Assembly: GCF_002915175.1 (NCBI RefSeq)
Contig: NZ_NXEJ01000006.1
Location: forward strand, 256,626-320,625
Direction: 5' to 3'
Source: Agrobacterium rosae
GTDB taxonomy: Bacteria; Pseudomonadota; Alphaproteobacteria; Rhizobiales; Rhizobiaceae
DNA length: 64,000 nt
Both the position numbers and the translations under genes were made by a program. The notes beneath the pieces were generated by a model. The model saw nothing but the letters and a program-made list of their open reading frames with translations. It ran no database searches and was not told where the DNA came from. Positions 8,540-17,118 of the stretch are shown piece after piece. The number at the start of each line of letters is the position of its first letter. The first letter of the stretch is position 1.

Positions 8540-8846
8540 TTTGCAACACCAGTGTTGCAGGGCTTCTGGATCTATTGCCCGTTAAAGTAACTCCGTTCTC
8601 CGAAAGCAGGATTGTGCACATCGTCACAATGTGTTCCGCTATCATGGGTCACAACTTGCGCGACTATTTTTGGGCTAGAAGCAAATTCCGTCGCTTTTAA
8701 CGTGAAAGTCCGGGGCCGTGTCGCGGATGGAATATGGTGTATTAGTAAAATTGATATTATGCTTTTCTTCGTCTTGCTTATGAAAAACGTCCAGCTGTAA
8801 CGTTTCAGTTTATTCTTCAGCTTCGCCTGACAGATAAGGTAAATGG
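8540..8846. other. Intergenic stretch upstream of the LacI-type regulator
   Basis: About 300 AT-richer bases follow tRNA-Pro. I see no supported gene. The short frames here lack ribosome sites. The promoter of the LacI-type gene presumably lies in the last 100 bases. Confidence 0.5.
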
Positions 8847-9896
8847 ATGCCGCACTCTCGTAGACGAAAAGCGAACGTAAAAGTCACATTGCAGGATGTT
8901 GCAAAGGAGATAGGTGTCAGCGCGATTACGGTTTCGCGCGCGTTGCGTGAGCCGGACAAGGTTTCGGAGGCCCTGCGGGGGCATATTCTCAGCGTCGTGG
9001 ACAAAATGGGGTACGTTCCTGATTTCAACGCCAGAGCCTTGGCCAGTGGGACCAGCACATTCATCGGCGTTCTGTTGCCATCCCTGTCCCATCCCGCCAT
9101 CAGCGCGATTCTGAACGGCATAGAAGCGCGGATAAGGGGCACCGATTACCGAATTCAATATGCCAATACCCATTATGACGCCGAGGAGGAGGTTAGGCAG
9201 TTGCGATCTTTCGCAGCACATAGCCCGGCGGGTGTCATCGTTGCGGGTACGGATCGACTTGAAAATCTGGACGCCATCGTCAACGAGGCCGGTTGCCCGG
9301 TTGTCCAGACCATAGATATTTCACTGAAAATCAACGGCGTTGCTCTCGGCATCAACCATAAACAGGCCGCCATGGTCGCCACCCGACATATGCTGTCCCA
9401 GGGGTATCGTCGAATTGCCATGCTTGGCTGCGGCAACGACATTAGAGTTCGATTACGGCAGGCGGGCTATTGTGAGGTCATGCAGCAGGCGGGCTTGTTC
9501 GATGAGAGCCTGATCATCTGGCAGGATGCTCCACCCAGTATTCACCTCGGCTCTCGTTTGATCCGTCGCTTCCTCGAGGAAAGGCCTGACGTGGATGCCG
9601 TGATTTGCCACAGCGACGACTTGGCTCTCGGTGTCATTTTCGAGTGTCAGCGCTTGGGTATTCGTGTGCCGGAAGAATTCGGAATCTGCGGCTTCAATGA
9701 TTTGGAATATGCTGCTACGACCGAGCCGCCGCTGACCACCATTCGCGTCCCGCGCTTCGATATAGGCTATACCGCTGCAGATATCGTCATCACCTTAGGG
9801 CAGGGCGGAAGCATAGGTGAGCGGACTTTGGATTTGGGTTTCGAATTGGTCGAGCGCCAAACCACCCGCCGCTCCAAGGCCGTCGCCTCCGCGTAG
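8847..9896 (+). CDS. LacI-family transcriptional regulator
   Basis: This 349-residue repressor-type protein has a classic N-terminal DNA-binding domain, VTLQDVAKEIGVSAITVSRA, and the hinge helix NARALASGTS. A periplasmic-binding-protein-like sugar domain follows: FIGVLLPSLSHPAISAI, VIVAGTDRLEN, AVICHSDDLALGVIFECQ, GICGFNDLEYAA and EPPLTTIRVPRFDIG. ATG at 8847 follows AAGG seven bases upstream. The overall pattern resembles the GntR (gluconate repressor) subgroup. No sugar gene adjoins it: a 25-residue peptide gene follows on the same strand and tRNA-Pro precedes it, so its target is probably itself or distant genes. Confidence 0.9.
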   Translation: MPHSRRRKANVKVTLQDVAKEIGVSAITVSRALREPDKVSEALRGHILSVVDKMGYVPDFNARALASGTSTFIGVLLPSLSHPAISAILNGIEARIRGTDYRIQYANTHYDAEEEVRQLRSFAAHSPAGVIVAGTDRLENLDAIVNEAGCPVVQTIDISLKINGVALGINHKQAAMVATRHMLSQGYRRIAMLGCGNDIRVRLRQAGYCEVMQQAGLFDESLIIWQDAPPSIHLGSRLIRRFLEERPDVDAVICHSDDLALGVIFECQRLGIRVPEEFGICGFNDLEYAATTEPPLTTIRVPRFDIGYTAADIVITLGQGGSIGERTLDLGFELVERQTTRRSKAVASA

Positions 9897-10015
9897 ATCA
9901 TTGTCGGGAGAACGGGCTGCCGTCGTGGCCCGCAATGGCAGGCGAACAATATTTTCCTCAAGGAACCTTTGCCCACGAGCATGCGTTAGGTCAACAAGGT
10001 GAAAAGGAGAAAAAT

Positions 10016-10093
10016 ATGCTAAAAGCTATGGTTTTGTGGGCAATGGGTGTGCCTCTGGTCGTCGTGGTTCTGATCTGGATGTTCTTCTTCTGA
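10016..10093 (+). CDS. 25-residue hydrophobic membrane peptide
   Basis: A very short frame starts with ATG at 10016 after the strong ribosome site AAAAGGAGA and ends with TGA at 10091. The peptide begins MLKAMVLWAMG and is otherwise one hydrophobic segment (VPLVVVVLIWMFFF), enough for a single membrane span. A good bidirectional terminator follows 28 bases later, so the ribosome site, frame and terminator form a complete small gene. It lies 120 bases after the LacI-type gene. No family is recognised. It could be a small membrane regulator or a type I toxin-like peptide; this is inference. Confidence 0.55.
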   Translation: MLKAMVLWAMGVPLVVVVLIWMFFF

Positions 10094-10121
10094 TCATGAA
10101 CTTGACGTGAGAATATAACCG

Positions 10122-10152
10122 AAAAAGCGCTGGTCTTAGACCGGCGCTTTTT
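10122..10152. terminator. Bidirectional terminator
   Basis: AAAAAGCGCTGGTC and GACCGGCGCTTTTT pair with one G-T wobble around TTA, flanked by A- and T-runs. It serves the 25-residue gene on the plus strand and the CDP-ribitol gene on the minus strand. Confidence 0.88.
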
Positions 10153-10189
10153 GTTAGTTCTCTTACGTTCAGGCCTATCACGAGGTATT

Positions 10190-11572
10190 TTAGTTCAAAC
10201 CACCCGGAGTTGGTGGTCTGCGAACATCGATGATCAATCCCGTCGAATTGGCGGAGATTGCCGTTAAGGTGGTGCGAGCTACTTCCTCCGGGTCGAGAAG
10301 TGTCAGAGGGTCTTCAATCCCAAAATTTGCGGTTCGCATTGGCGTCTTCGTGCGTTCTGGATTGATGCAATGAACGCGGATGCCGTCATTGTGCCATTCC
10401 TCGGCAAGCGCCTGAGTCAGGTTCACAATCGCAGACTTTGTGGACGAATAGATTGCGTAATACGCGCGACCTCGCGTGTAAGAGCTTGATGTGAAATTGA
10501 TGAGGGCTCCGCGTGATCTCATCAGATGGTCGCGAGCGGCATAGGCGACGTTGATGGCACCGTAATAGTTGATCGCAACCATCTCGTTGATTTGCTGATG
10601 GGTCATCTGCGAGAGCGGACGCTTGATCAATATACCAGCGGTATTGACGATAGCGTCGATGGGGCGATCGGACGCGACTTTCGCAAGGAAACCATTGACG
10701 GAATTGAAATCTGCGACATCGACACTGTTGGACGAGCGGCTGGCGACAATCGCTTCGGCACCGTTGACGAGCGCCATCTCCCGAATCGACTTCCCGATGC
10801 CACTGCTGCCGCCAAACAGAACAATTCTCTTTCCGGCCAGTGATCTGAGATCAGCCTCATTCGTCAAGGCGCTGGTGCGGGATTGCATGAGTTTTTCAGC
10901 GAGAAAAAGATCTGTCGGGGTGGTGACCTTAATGTTGGTATCTGCACCATGAACCGTGGCGACGGGAAGGTGAGGGAGCATTCCACGCACGACACCACAA
11001 TCGCACGTAAAATCTTTCAGTCCGCCGGCGATTGCTTTTTCATATGCCTGCTTCAGGACGCCAAGCGTGAAGGCTTGAGGCGTCTGCCCTCGGCGCATCG
11101 TGCTTCTTGGCGGGATACTGGAGATGCAGCCGTTGTCGTGGACTGAAACGATTGTGTCTGAAGAGGGAATCACCACGTCGACAGCCGGAAATACGTCCAG
11201 TGCCGTAACGCACCGGTCCAGAATTTCCTCGGTAACAAAAGGTCGGACAGCGTCGTGCAGCACGACTTTCGTGCCATCGTCAAAATCGCTTAGAGATTTG
11301 ATTGCGGAGTATGTCGAGTCCATCCGCTCCTGACCGCCGACAATGACTTTCGTGACCTTCGACCAGCCATTCAGATTGACCAGATGCCAGCATTGGTCGA
11401 CATAGTCCAAGCGTGTGACCACGATAATCTCGTCGATATGCGGGCTTTTTTCAAAGACGTCGATCGTATGCTCGATGATCATACGACCTGCCAACTTCAA
11501 GAACTGTTTGGGGGTGGCTGCGCCAAAGCGCGCGCCAACGCCGCCACCCAAGATAACACCAACAGTCTTCAT
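10190..11572 (-). CDS. Bifunctional CDP-ribitol synthase-like fusion (cytidylyltransferase + SDR)
   Basis: This 460-residue two-domain protein begins with an IspD/TarI-type cytidylyltransferase at residues 1-230: VGVILGGGVGARFG (CTP loop), TPKQFLKLAG, VLHDAVRPF, RRGQTPQAF and TNIKVTTPTDL. A short-chain dehydrogenase follows from about 245: RIVLFGGSSGIGKSI (NADP loop), NTAG, FTSSSY and the catalytic YSSTK. The same order occurs in Haemophilus Bcs1, which reduces ribulose 5-phosphate and makes CDP-ribitol. IspD itself lacks the SDR half. It lies 51 bases downstream of a TagF-like transferase gene, which would use a CDP-polyol. The product could be another CDP-alditol; the sequence does not decide. 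Confidence 0.8.
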   Translation of the reverse strand: MKTVGVILGGGVGARFGAATPKQFLKLAGRMIIEHTIDVFEKSPHIDEIIVVTRLDYVDQCWHLVNLNGWSKVTKVIVGGQERMDSTYSAIKSLSDFDDGTKVVLHDAVRPFVTEEILDRCVTALDVFPAVDVVIPSSDTIVSVHDNGCISSIPPRSTMRRGQTPQAFTLGVLKQAYEKAIAGGLKDFTCDCGVVRGMLPHLPVATVHGADTNIKVTTPTDLFLAEKLMQSRTSALTNEADLRSLAGKRIVLFGGSSGIGKSIREMALVNGAEAIVASRSSNSVDVADFNSVNGFLAKVASDRPIDAIVNTAGILIKRPLSQMTHQQINEMVAINYYGAINVAYAARDHLMRSRGALINFTSSSYTRGRAYYAIYSSTKSAIVNLTQALAEEWHNDGIRVHCINPERTKTPMRTANFGIEDPLTLLDPEEVARTTLTAISANSTGLIIDVRRPPTPGGLN

Positions 11573-11623
11573 TTATGGCTCCGCTTGATTATGTTTGTCG
11601 TATCGTGTCGAGAGTTTTGACGC

Positions 11624-13141
11624 CTAGTTTAAACCGTCCCTGATGCCTTCGGCGATCGTGTCGAGAATGACGGCAGAGGCTTGTCCGCGATGAGGGATGA
11701 TGCTGTCGAACAGCGCTTTTCGCTCGGCTTCAAACCCCCACGCCTTGCCATTCTTGTATTCGAGAACGGCATGCTGAAGCTGATCGAACGTGGTAACGCG
11801 TCTGGAGGCGGCTTCTGCCAATTTTCCCAAGTCGTTGAATTCCACGTGGTTCTGTGAGTCAAAAAAGACCAAGGGCTTATTGAAAAGCGGGTATTCCGCG
11901 AGGAAGGATAGCCCATCCGATATCATCAGGTCCGATGCGGCAAAAAGCGGGCCATACTGCTCCTCTGAAAACGTGCAGTTCGGCATATTATTCCAGGCGT
12001 TGCGAAACATCGTCCGTGCCTCGGGGTTGAGGACGCTGCCGAAAAGAGCCGGATGAGGTTTTAAGACAAAATCGATATCCGGGCTTTGTCTGGCCCAGGA
12101 CAGCATCTGCTCCCAGATACGGTCGAATACGCCAAAACCCAGGCCTCCTCCTTTACCAAGGGAGTAGTGTGGTGCCCATACGACCTTGAAGTTCTGGCGA
12201 TCCTGATGGGAAATCGGCCAGGATGGCGCGTCGATATCACCCAGCAAGCGGTCAAATTTCGGAAAGCCGCTGGTGATGAATTTCTTCGGATCTGAATGTT
12301 CGAACGAACGGAAATACTCTTGTATTTTGGGCGTTTCGCAAAAAATCCGCCAAGCCGCGCGGTGAAAGGGCTGGTCGAAGCCGAGCGCTGAAACGTCGGT
12401 CACGACAGCATCGCCCAGCGAGGCTGCGAGACTGAGCGCATAGGGAACATAGCAAAGGCGACTGAAGGTCAGTTCCTGCGTCCGAAATGCAGGCTGCACA
12501 CCCATATCCCACTGCTGCTGGCGGAATATGACGGCTGGCTTCAACGCTTTGAGAATATCCAGTGCCGCATAGGAATCGTCCATATTGAAGCGAAGATGGG
12601 GAATTCCCTTCTCCGAAAAAGCACTGCTGACCTTGTCCTCACCCTCGAAAACCCCGCGCCCCAGAATTCCAACATGGATGGAGATGATGATCGGGTCAAA
12701 CCTGTCATCCGCTACCATGGCGTCATAGACGTCAGAAAGCGCATCCCACATGGGTATGGACTGGATGAGGAAGACGGTGCGGATTGGAAAAACCCCGCTT
12801 GTCTGTTCGCGCAGGGTCATGTTCGCGGTTTGCTTTAGGGAAGCGATATCAATCGTCTTTTGCCTGCTGTCATGCACGATGGCGAGACCAATTTTCGACA
12901 GGTCACTGCGAAGACCACCGTCTGCCGTCGTCGTGACGGCGTTGGACAACTCGTCTACTTTGCTGTCCAAATCCAGTTGGGCATTCTGCATATGCTGCAG
13001 CAGCTTGACCACTTCGATTTGAATTTCGCCATTCATTTCGTTGTTTTGTATCAAGGCATCCAGCCTCGAGCCAACGTCTTCGATTTTTGAGGCGAGAGCA
13101 TCAAGCCGGTCAGTCAATTGAAGAGAGATTGAAGCGTCCAT
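11624..13141 (-). CDS. TagF/TagB-like CDP-polyol phosphotransferase with N-terminal coiled coil
   Basis: This protein has about 505 residues when started at ATG 13141 (MDASISLQL). The open frame extends 61 codons further upstream without protein-like character. Residues about 8-70 are heptad-rich (LTDRLDALASKIEDVGSRL), predicting a coiled coil. The remainder resembles CDP-glycerol/CDP-ribitol polymerases: VVWAPHYSLGKGGG, DFVLKPHPALFG with the catalytic His-Pro, and LMISDGLSFLAEYPLFNKPLVFF, the serine-rich loop of the family. There is no membrane segment. It is the first gene of a two-gene unit with the CDP-ribitol synthase-like fusion. Transfer of ribitol- or glycerol-phosphate onto a surface glycan is inferred. 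Confidence 0.7.
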   Translation of the reverse strand: MDASISLQLTDRLDALASKIEDVGSRLDALIQNNEMNGEIQIEVVKLLQHMQNAQLDLDSKVDELSNAVTTTADGGLRSDLSKIGLAIVHDSRQKTIDIASLKQTANMTLREQTSGVFPIRTVFLIQSIPMWDALSDVYDAMVADDRFDPIIISIHVGILGRGVFEGEDKVSSAFSEKGIPHLRFNMDDSYAALDILKALKPAVIFRQQQWDMGVQPAFRTQELTFSRLCYVPYALSLAASLGDAVVTDVSALGFDQPFHRAAWRIFCETPKIQEYFRSFEHSDPKKFITSGFPKFDRLLGDIDAPSWPISHQDRQNFKVVWAPHYSLGKGGGLGFGVFDRIWEQMLSWARQSPDIDFVLKPHPALFGSVLNPEARTMFRNAWNNMPNCTFSEEQYGPLFAASDLMISDGLSFLAEYPLFNKPLVFFDSQNHVEFNDLGKLAEAASRRVTTFDQLQHAVLEYKNGKAWGFEAERKALFDSIIPHRGQASAVILDTIAEGIRDGLN

Positions 13142-13316
13142 ATAGCCCGTTCCGAGTTTTACTGTGAATTCCGTGAGCGGCGTTGGCGCGCAAACGGATT
13201 TGGACAGTGAATATACTAGTGACGGAAGTACCTGACTGAACTGTAGTGGGGCTTGCGTGGCAGCGGTCATCGATGAGATCGGAATGCGCAGCGACGGCGA
13301 ACATCTCAAAACGCAG

Positions 13317-13344
13317 AAAGGCACCGGTGTTGACCGGTGCCTTT
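13317..13344 (-). terminator. Terminator after cysN
   Basis: AAAGGCACCGGT and ACCGGTGCCTTT form a perfect 12-bp stem around GTTG, 21 bases beyond the cysN stop. The T-run on the minus strand is only three bases. Confidence 0.8.
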
Positions 13345-13365
13345 CATATTTACGGAGCCAGCGTT

Positions 13366-14841
13366 TTAATCCAGTTCGTCCAGCAATCTGGAGGCCGTTG
13401 CAGCACTGGTGCGACGGACTTCGATCTCGTCTCGTCGGCTGGAAAGCTGCTCGCCGGCCAGCAGCGCTTCGGCCAGATCGGCTGGAAGCGAGATGATGAC
13501 GCGTTCGCCCTGGGAAATCTTGCCCGTGTCGGCGCGTTTGCCGATGATCATGCCACCCGCGACGGTGTTGTTGGTATCGGGGTCGATCAGGATGAAGGAG
13601 CCGGTGGAACGGTTCTGTTCGTAAGGGTCGAAGATGGCGGTTTCGTCAAAGGCAAGGCGAACCTTGCCGATGGCGTTCATGGCGAGCGTGTCGGTATGGG
13701 CTGCCCACTGACCGTTCTTCAGGTCGAGATGCGTCACTGGCTGAACCGTAACGCGCTGGCGGCGGCTGCCGCTTTTCAGCCAGTAGCGCTTGCCGGGCTC
13801 GATGCCGCCGGGCTGAAGCGCCACGATCTGCGCATCGAAGGCATGACCGGTCTGCGGTTGCGCTTCGATGGATACGATCATATCGCCACGCGACACATCT
13901 ACCTGACGGTCGAGAACCAGCGTGATGGCATCGCCGGAGACCGCTGCGTTGCGTACCAGATCGAAGGTGACGATCTGCTTGACGTTGGCCACCATGCCGG
14001 ATGGCAGAATGACAACGGAGTCGCCGGGTTTCACAGCGCCACCGGCAACCGTGCCCTGATAACCGCGGAAGCTTTCGCCGGGGCGTGATACGCGCTGTAC
14101 GGGCAGACGGAAGCCACCGGTCTGCGTGGACCGCGCTGTGGCCAGCTCCAGCGTTTCCGCAAGCGTCGGCCCTTCATACCACGGCATGGAGGGCTTTCCG
14201 GAGAGAACGACGTTCTCGCCTTTCAACGCCGACATGGGAATGGCGGTGATCTGCTTGATGCCGAGCGACAGCGCAAATTCGCGGAAGTCGTGGGCAATCA
14301 GCTCGAAACCGGCCTTGTCGTAGTTGGTCAGGTCGATCTTGTTGACGGCCAGCACGAACTGACGAATGCCCATTAGCGCGGCAATCGTTGCGTGGCGGCG
14401 GGTCTGTTCGAGGATGCCGGTGCGGGCATCGACCAGCAGTACGGCCAGATCGGCGGTCGATGCGCCGGTGGCCATGTTGCGGGTATACTGCTCATGGCCG
14501 GGTGTGTCGGCAACGATGAAGGCGCGCTTGTCGGTGGCGAAATAGCGATAGGCGACATCGATGGTGATGCCCTGTTCGCGCTCAGCCTGCAAACCGTCCA
14601 GCAGCAACGCAAAATCGGGCAGGCCGAGATCGTTCTGCTTACCGCTGTCGCGGTGCAGCGTGGCGGCCTGATCTTCCTTCACCGCCTTGGTGTCCCAAAG
14701 CAGGCGGCCGATCAGAGTGGACTTACCGTCATCGACACTGCCGCAGGTAATCAGACGCAAGGGTCGCGTATCTCTCACGGCTTTTGCAGGCTCCACAAAC
14801 GGCAGGATGGTGGCGGATTGAGCTGTGGTGTTCTGGGTCAT
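13366..14841 (-). CDS. cysN: Sulfate adenylyltransferase, GTPase subunit
   Basis: CysN couples GTP hydrolysis to APS formation by CysD. This 491-residue protein has an EF-Tu-like GTPase domain: ITCGSVDDGKSTLIGRLLWD (P-loop, residues about 32-50), DVAYRYF, VADTPGHEQYTRNMATGAS (G3) and LAVNKIDL (G4). Beta-barrel domains follow, with SRPGESFRGYQGTVAGG. There is no C-terminal APS kinase (CysC) domain, consistent with a pathway that reduces APS directly. It overlaps cysD by one base and is the last gene of cysH-cysD-cysN. A terminator hairpin follows at 13317. Confidence 0.96.
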   Translation of the reverse strand: MTQNTTAQSATILPFVEPAKAVRDTRPLRLITCGSVDDGKSTLIGRLLWDTKAVKEDQAATLHRDSGKQNDLGLPDFALLLDGLQAEREQGITIDVAYRYFATDKRAFIVADTPGHEQYTRNMATGASTADLAVLLVDARTGILEQTRRHATIAALMGIRQFVLAVNKIDLTNYDKAGFELIAHDFREFALSLGIKQITAIPMSALKGENVVLSGKPSMPWYEGPTLAETLELATARSTQTGGFRLPVQRVSRPGESFRGYQGTVAGGAVKPGDSVVILPSGMVANVKQIVTFDLVRNAAVSGDAITLVLDRQVDVSRGDMIVSIEAQPQTGHAFDAQIVALQPGGIEPGKRYWLKSGSRRQRVTVQPVTHLDLKNGQWAAHTDTLAMNAIGKVRLAFDETAIFDPYEQNRSTGSFILIDPDTNNTVAGGMIIGKRADTGKISQGERVIISLPADLAEALLAGEQLSSRRDEIEVRRTSAATASRLLDELD

Positions 14842-15794
14842 CAGAAATAGCCCTCGCGCTTTTTCTTTTCCATGGAGCCGGACTGGTCGCGGTCGATCGC
14901 ACGGCCCTGACGTTCCGAAACGGTGGCGATCTCAAGCTCGGAAATCACCTCATCCAGCGTCGTCGCCTCGGAGTTGATCGCACCCGTCAGCGGGAAGCAG
15001 CCCAGCGTGCGGAAACGGATCATGCCGTGCTGGATTTCTTCGCCGGGCAGCAATTCCAGCCGCTCGTCTTCAGCTAGGATCATCATCCCGTCGCGTTCGA
15101 CATAAGGGCGCTCAGCGGCGTAATAGAGCGGCACGAGCGGAATATTTTCGGCTTGAATGTAGCGCCAGATATCGACCTCGGTCCAGTTGGACAGCGGGAA
15201 GGCGCGCACGCTTTCGCCCTGACGAACCATGCCGTTATAGATGTTCCACAGTTCCGGGCGCTGGTTGCGCGGATCCCATTTATGATCAGGCGTGCGGAAG
15301 GAATAGATACGCTCCTTGGCGCGGCTGGCTTCCTCGTCGCGGCGCGCACCGCCAAAGGCAGCGTCGAACTTGCCGGCATCCAGTGCCTGACGCAGCGCTT
15401 CCGTCTTCATGATGTCGGTATAGAGCGCCGAACCATGTGTGAACGGCGTCACGTTTTCGCTCGCGCCACGTGGGTTGGTGTAGGAGATGAGGTCGAGATC
15501 GTATTCCTTGACGATGTTGTCGCGGAACTCGATCATTTCCTTGAACTTCCAGCCCGTATTGACGTGAAGCAGCGGGAAGGGGATGCGACCCGGGAAGAAC
15601 GCTTTGCGCGCCAAGTGCAGCAGCACGGACGAATCCTTGCCGATGGAATAGAGCATCACTGGATTGTCGAATTCCGCCGCAACTTCGCGGAAAATGTGGA
15701 TGGCTTCGTTCTCGAGGGCCTTCAGGTGGGGATCGAGCGGCTGCTTTGGTGTGCTGACATTGCTGCCTTCCGTCTCCGGAACTGCATTGGACAT
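14841..15794 (-). CDS. cysD: Sulfate adenylyltransferase, catalytic subunit
   Basis: CysD makes adenosine 5'-phosphosulfate from ATP and sulfate in complex with CysN. The 317-residue protein has the PP-loop-type motif [21 protein letters not shown], then [16 protein letters not shown], and the conserved [22 protein letters not shown]. It ends with [24 protein letters not shown]-type family residues. ATG at 15794 is preferred because GGAG lies six bases upstream; a TTG five codons earlier is less likely. It is 27 bases downstream of cysH and overlaps cysN by one base, so the three genes form an operon. Confidence 0.96.
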   Translation of the reverse strand: MSNAVPETEGSNVSTPKQPLDPHLKALENEAIHIFREVAAEFDNPVMLYSIGKDSSVLLHLARKAFFPGRIPFPLLHVNTGWKFKEMIEFRDNIVKEYDLDLISYTNPRGASENVTPFTHGSALYTDIMKTEALRQALDAGKFDAAFGGARRDEEASRAKERIYSFRTPDHKWDPRNQRPELWNIYNGMVRQGESVRAFPLSNWTEVDIWRYIQAENIPLVPLYYAAERPYVERDGMMILAEDERLELLPGEEIQHGMIRFRTLGCFPLTGAINSEATTLDEVISELEIATVSERQGRAIDRDQSGSMEKKKREGYF

Positions 15795-15821
15795 TGTAAA
15801 CTCCGGCAATCTGATAAAAGT

Positions 15822-16595
15822 CTAGGATTGTTGTGAGGCGGCTGAGATGGATGAGGCTTGAGGGGCCTCGGCCACGTGAAGACCGCATTCGCGCTTCTCG
15901 TCATTCTCCCACCACCATCGACCGGCGCGTTCTGTTTCGCCGGCCTTGATGGCACGGGTACACGGCTCGCAACCGATGGATGGATATCCACGGGCGTGGA
16001 GAGGATTGACGGGAATGTTTTCCGCTATGACATGCGCGTTGATCACTTCGATATCCCAGTCCGCAAGCGGATTGATCTTGATCAGATTGCGCTCGGCATC
16101 ATATTCGGCAAAGGGCGTTGTCGCCCTGTTACCCGACTGGCCCCGGCGAAGGCCGGTAACCCAGAAGCTTGCGCCCTCAAGCGCTTTCGCCAAAGGCACC
16201 AGCTTACGCACATGGCAGCAAGCGTGCCGGGCTTCGACGCTATCGTAAAAACCGTTGAGGCCGAATTTCGCGGCATAGGCGTCGATATCATCCTGTGCCG
16301 GGTAAAAACGCTTGATGGCTATATCGTAGCGCTCTTCAGTTTCGCTGATGAGGTTGACGGTCTCTGTAAACAGCCGTCCGGTCTCCAGGGTGGCAACATC
16401 GACTGGCAAACGATGTGTGCCGATGGCCGCCGTAATGACCTGATCCTCGATACCAAGGCTCGTTGTAAAGACCGCTCGTCCACCCAGGCCAGCAATTAAA
16501 GCCAAACGACCTGCGAGATCAAGATCAGCAAGCGTGTTGTCTAACGATGTGACATCATGGGCGGAAAGGATATGCGAGGCGGTATTGAGGGTCAT
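15822..16595 (-). CDS. cysH: APS reductase (assimilatory, iron-sulfur type)
   Basis: This enzyme reduces activated sulfate to sulfite. The 257-residue protein has the PP-loop segment VFTTSLGIEDQVITAAI, TLETGRLFTET, the Cys pair ARHACCHVRKLVPL, the later GCEPCTRAIKAGETERAGRW, and the catalytic ECGLH near the C-terminus. The CC...CxxC set ligates a [4Fe-4S] cluster, which marks APS-type rather than PAPS-type reductases. ATG at 16595 is chosen; the frame upstream (to 16748) has no family similarity. It leads the cysH-cysD-cysN operon and is divergent from the sulfate transporter genes. Confidence 0.93.
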   Translation of the reverse strand: MTLNTASHILSAHDVTSLDNTLADLDLAGRLALIAGLGGRAVFTTSLGIEDQVITAAIGTHRLPVDVATLETGRLFTETVNLISETEERYDIAIKRFYPAQDDIDAYAAKFGLNGFYDSVEARHACCHVRKLVPLAKALEGASFWVTGLRRGQSGNRATTPFAEYDAERNLIKINPLADWDIEVINAHVIAENIPVNPLHARGYPSIGCEPCTRAIKAGETERAGRWWWENDEKRECGLHVAEAPQASSISAASQQS

Positions 16596-17118
16596 TCCAA
16601 GGGTTCCGAACTCTACTGCTCGGAATATCGCTGAATTCGGCGTCTTTTGACAGGAATGGCTATGCTTGTGTGGATCGTCAAAGAGCAAATATCTCTCGTG
16701 TGCGCACAATATGCGCAAAAGACACCCACAGATGCAGTATTGGCGCATCTCAGCCGCTGCATAAAATCGTTTTGCCGCTAAAAAGCAAGATCAATTTGCG
16801 ATATATTCGCTAATTTTTGTAGATTTCTACTGCCGGGCGGTGCCGGTGAACGATCCGAATGGTGCCAGTCGCTCAGAAAAACATTCCCATCAGCTAAATT
16901 TTTTCCGTATTCGCGGCGGAAATATGGTAAAAATGCGAACTGATTTTGCGTTCACCGCCCGTTTTTCGTGCGTCCTGTTGCGTGTTTTGTTAGACTGGCG
17001 GCGTGTTTGTTGCCGTTCAAGCAACCCCAATGGAAACACTTTTGCGATTGGATCGCACCTGATTGACCGGCCGGGCTTTACAAGTAGTGTGAGGCGCAGA
17101 GCATCTAGGAGGGTTACG
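16596..17118. promoter_or_regulatory. Divergent control region between cysH and sbp
   Basis: About 520 bases separate two sulfur operons and hold no supported gene. The middle is AT-rich. A perfect inverted repeat TGCGCA-CAATA-TGCGCA lies at 16701-16717, a plausible operator near the cysH side. The last 15 bases carry AGGAGGG, the strong ribosome site of sbp. The long leader on the sbp side could hold mRNA structure; I cannot assign it to a known riboswitch. Confidence 0.55.

Noticed and set aside
10190-11572. IspD (isoprenoid cytidylyltransferase) as the function of the fusion gene
   Set aside because: IspD proteins lack a C-terminal SDR domain. The fusion and the adjacent TagF-like gene point to a CDP-alditol.
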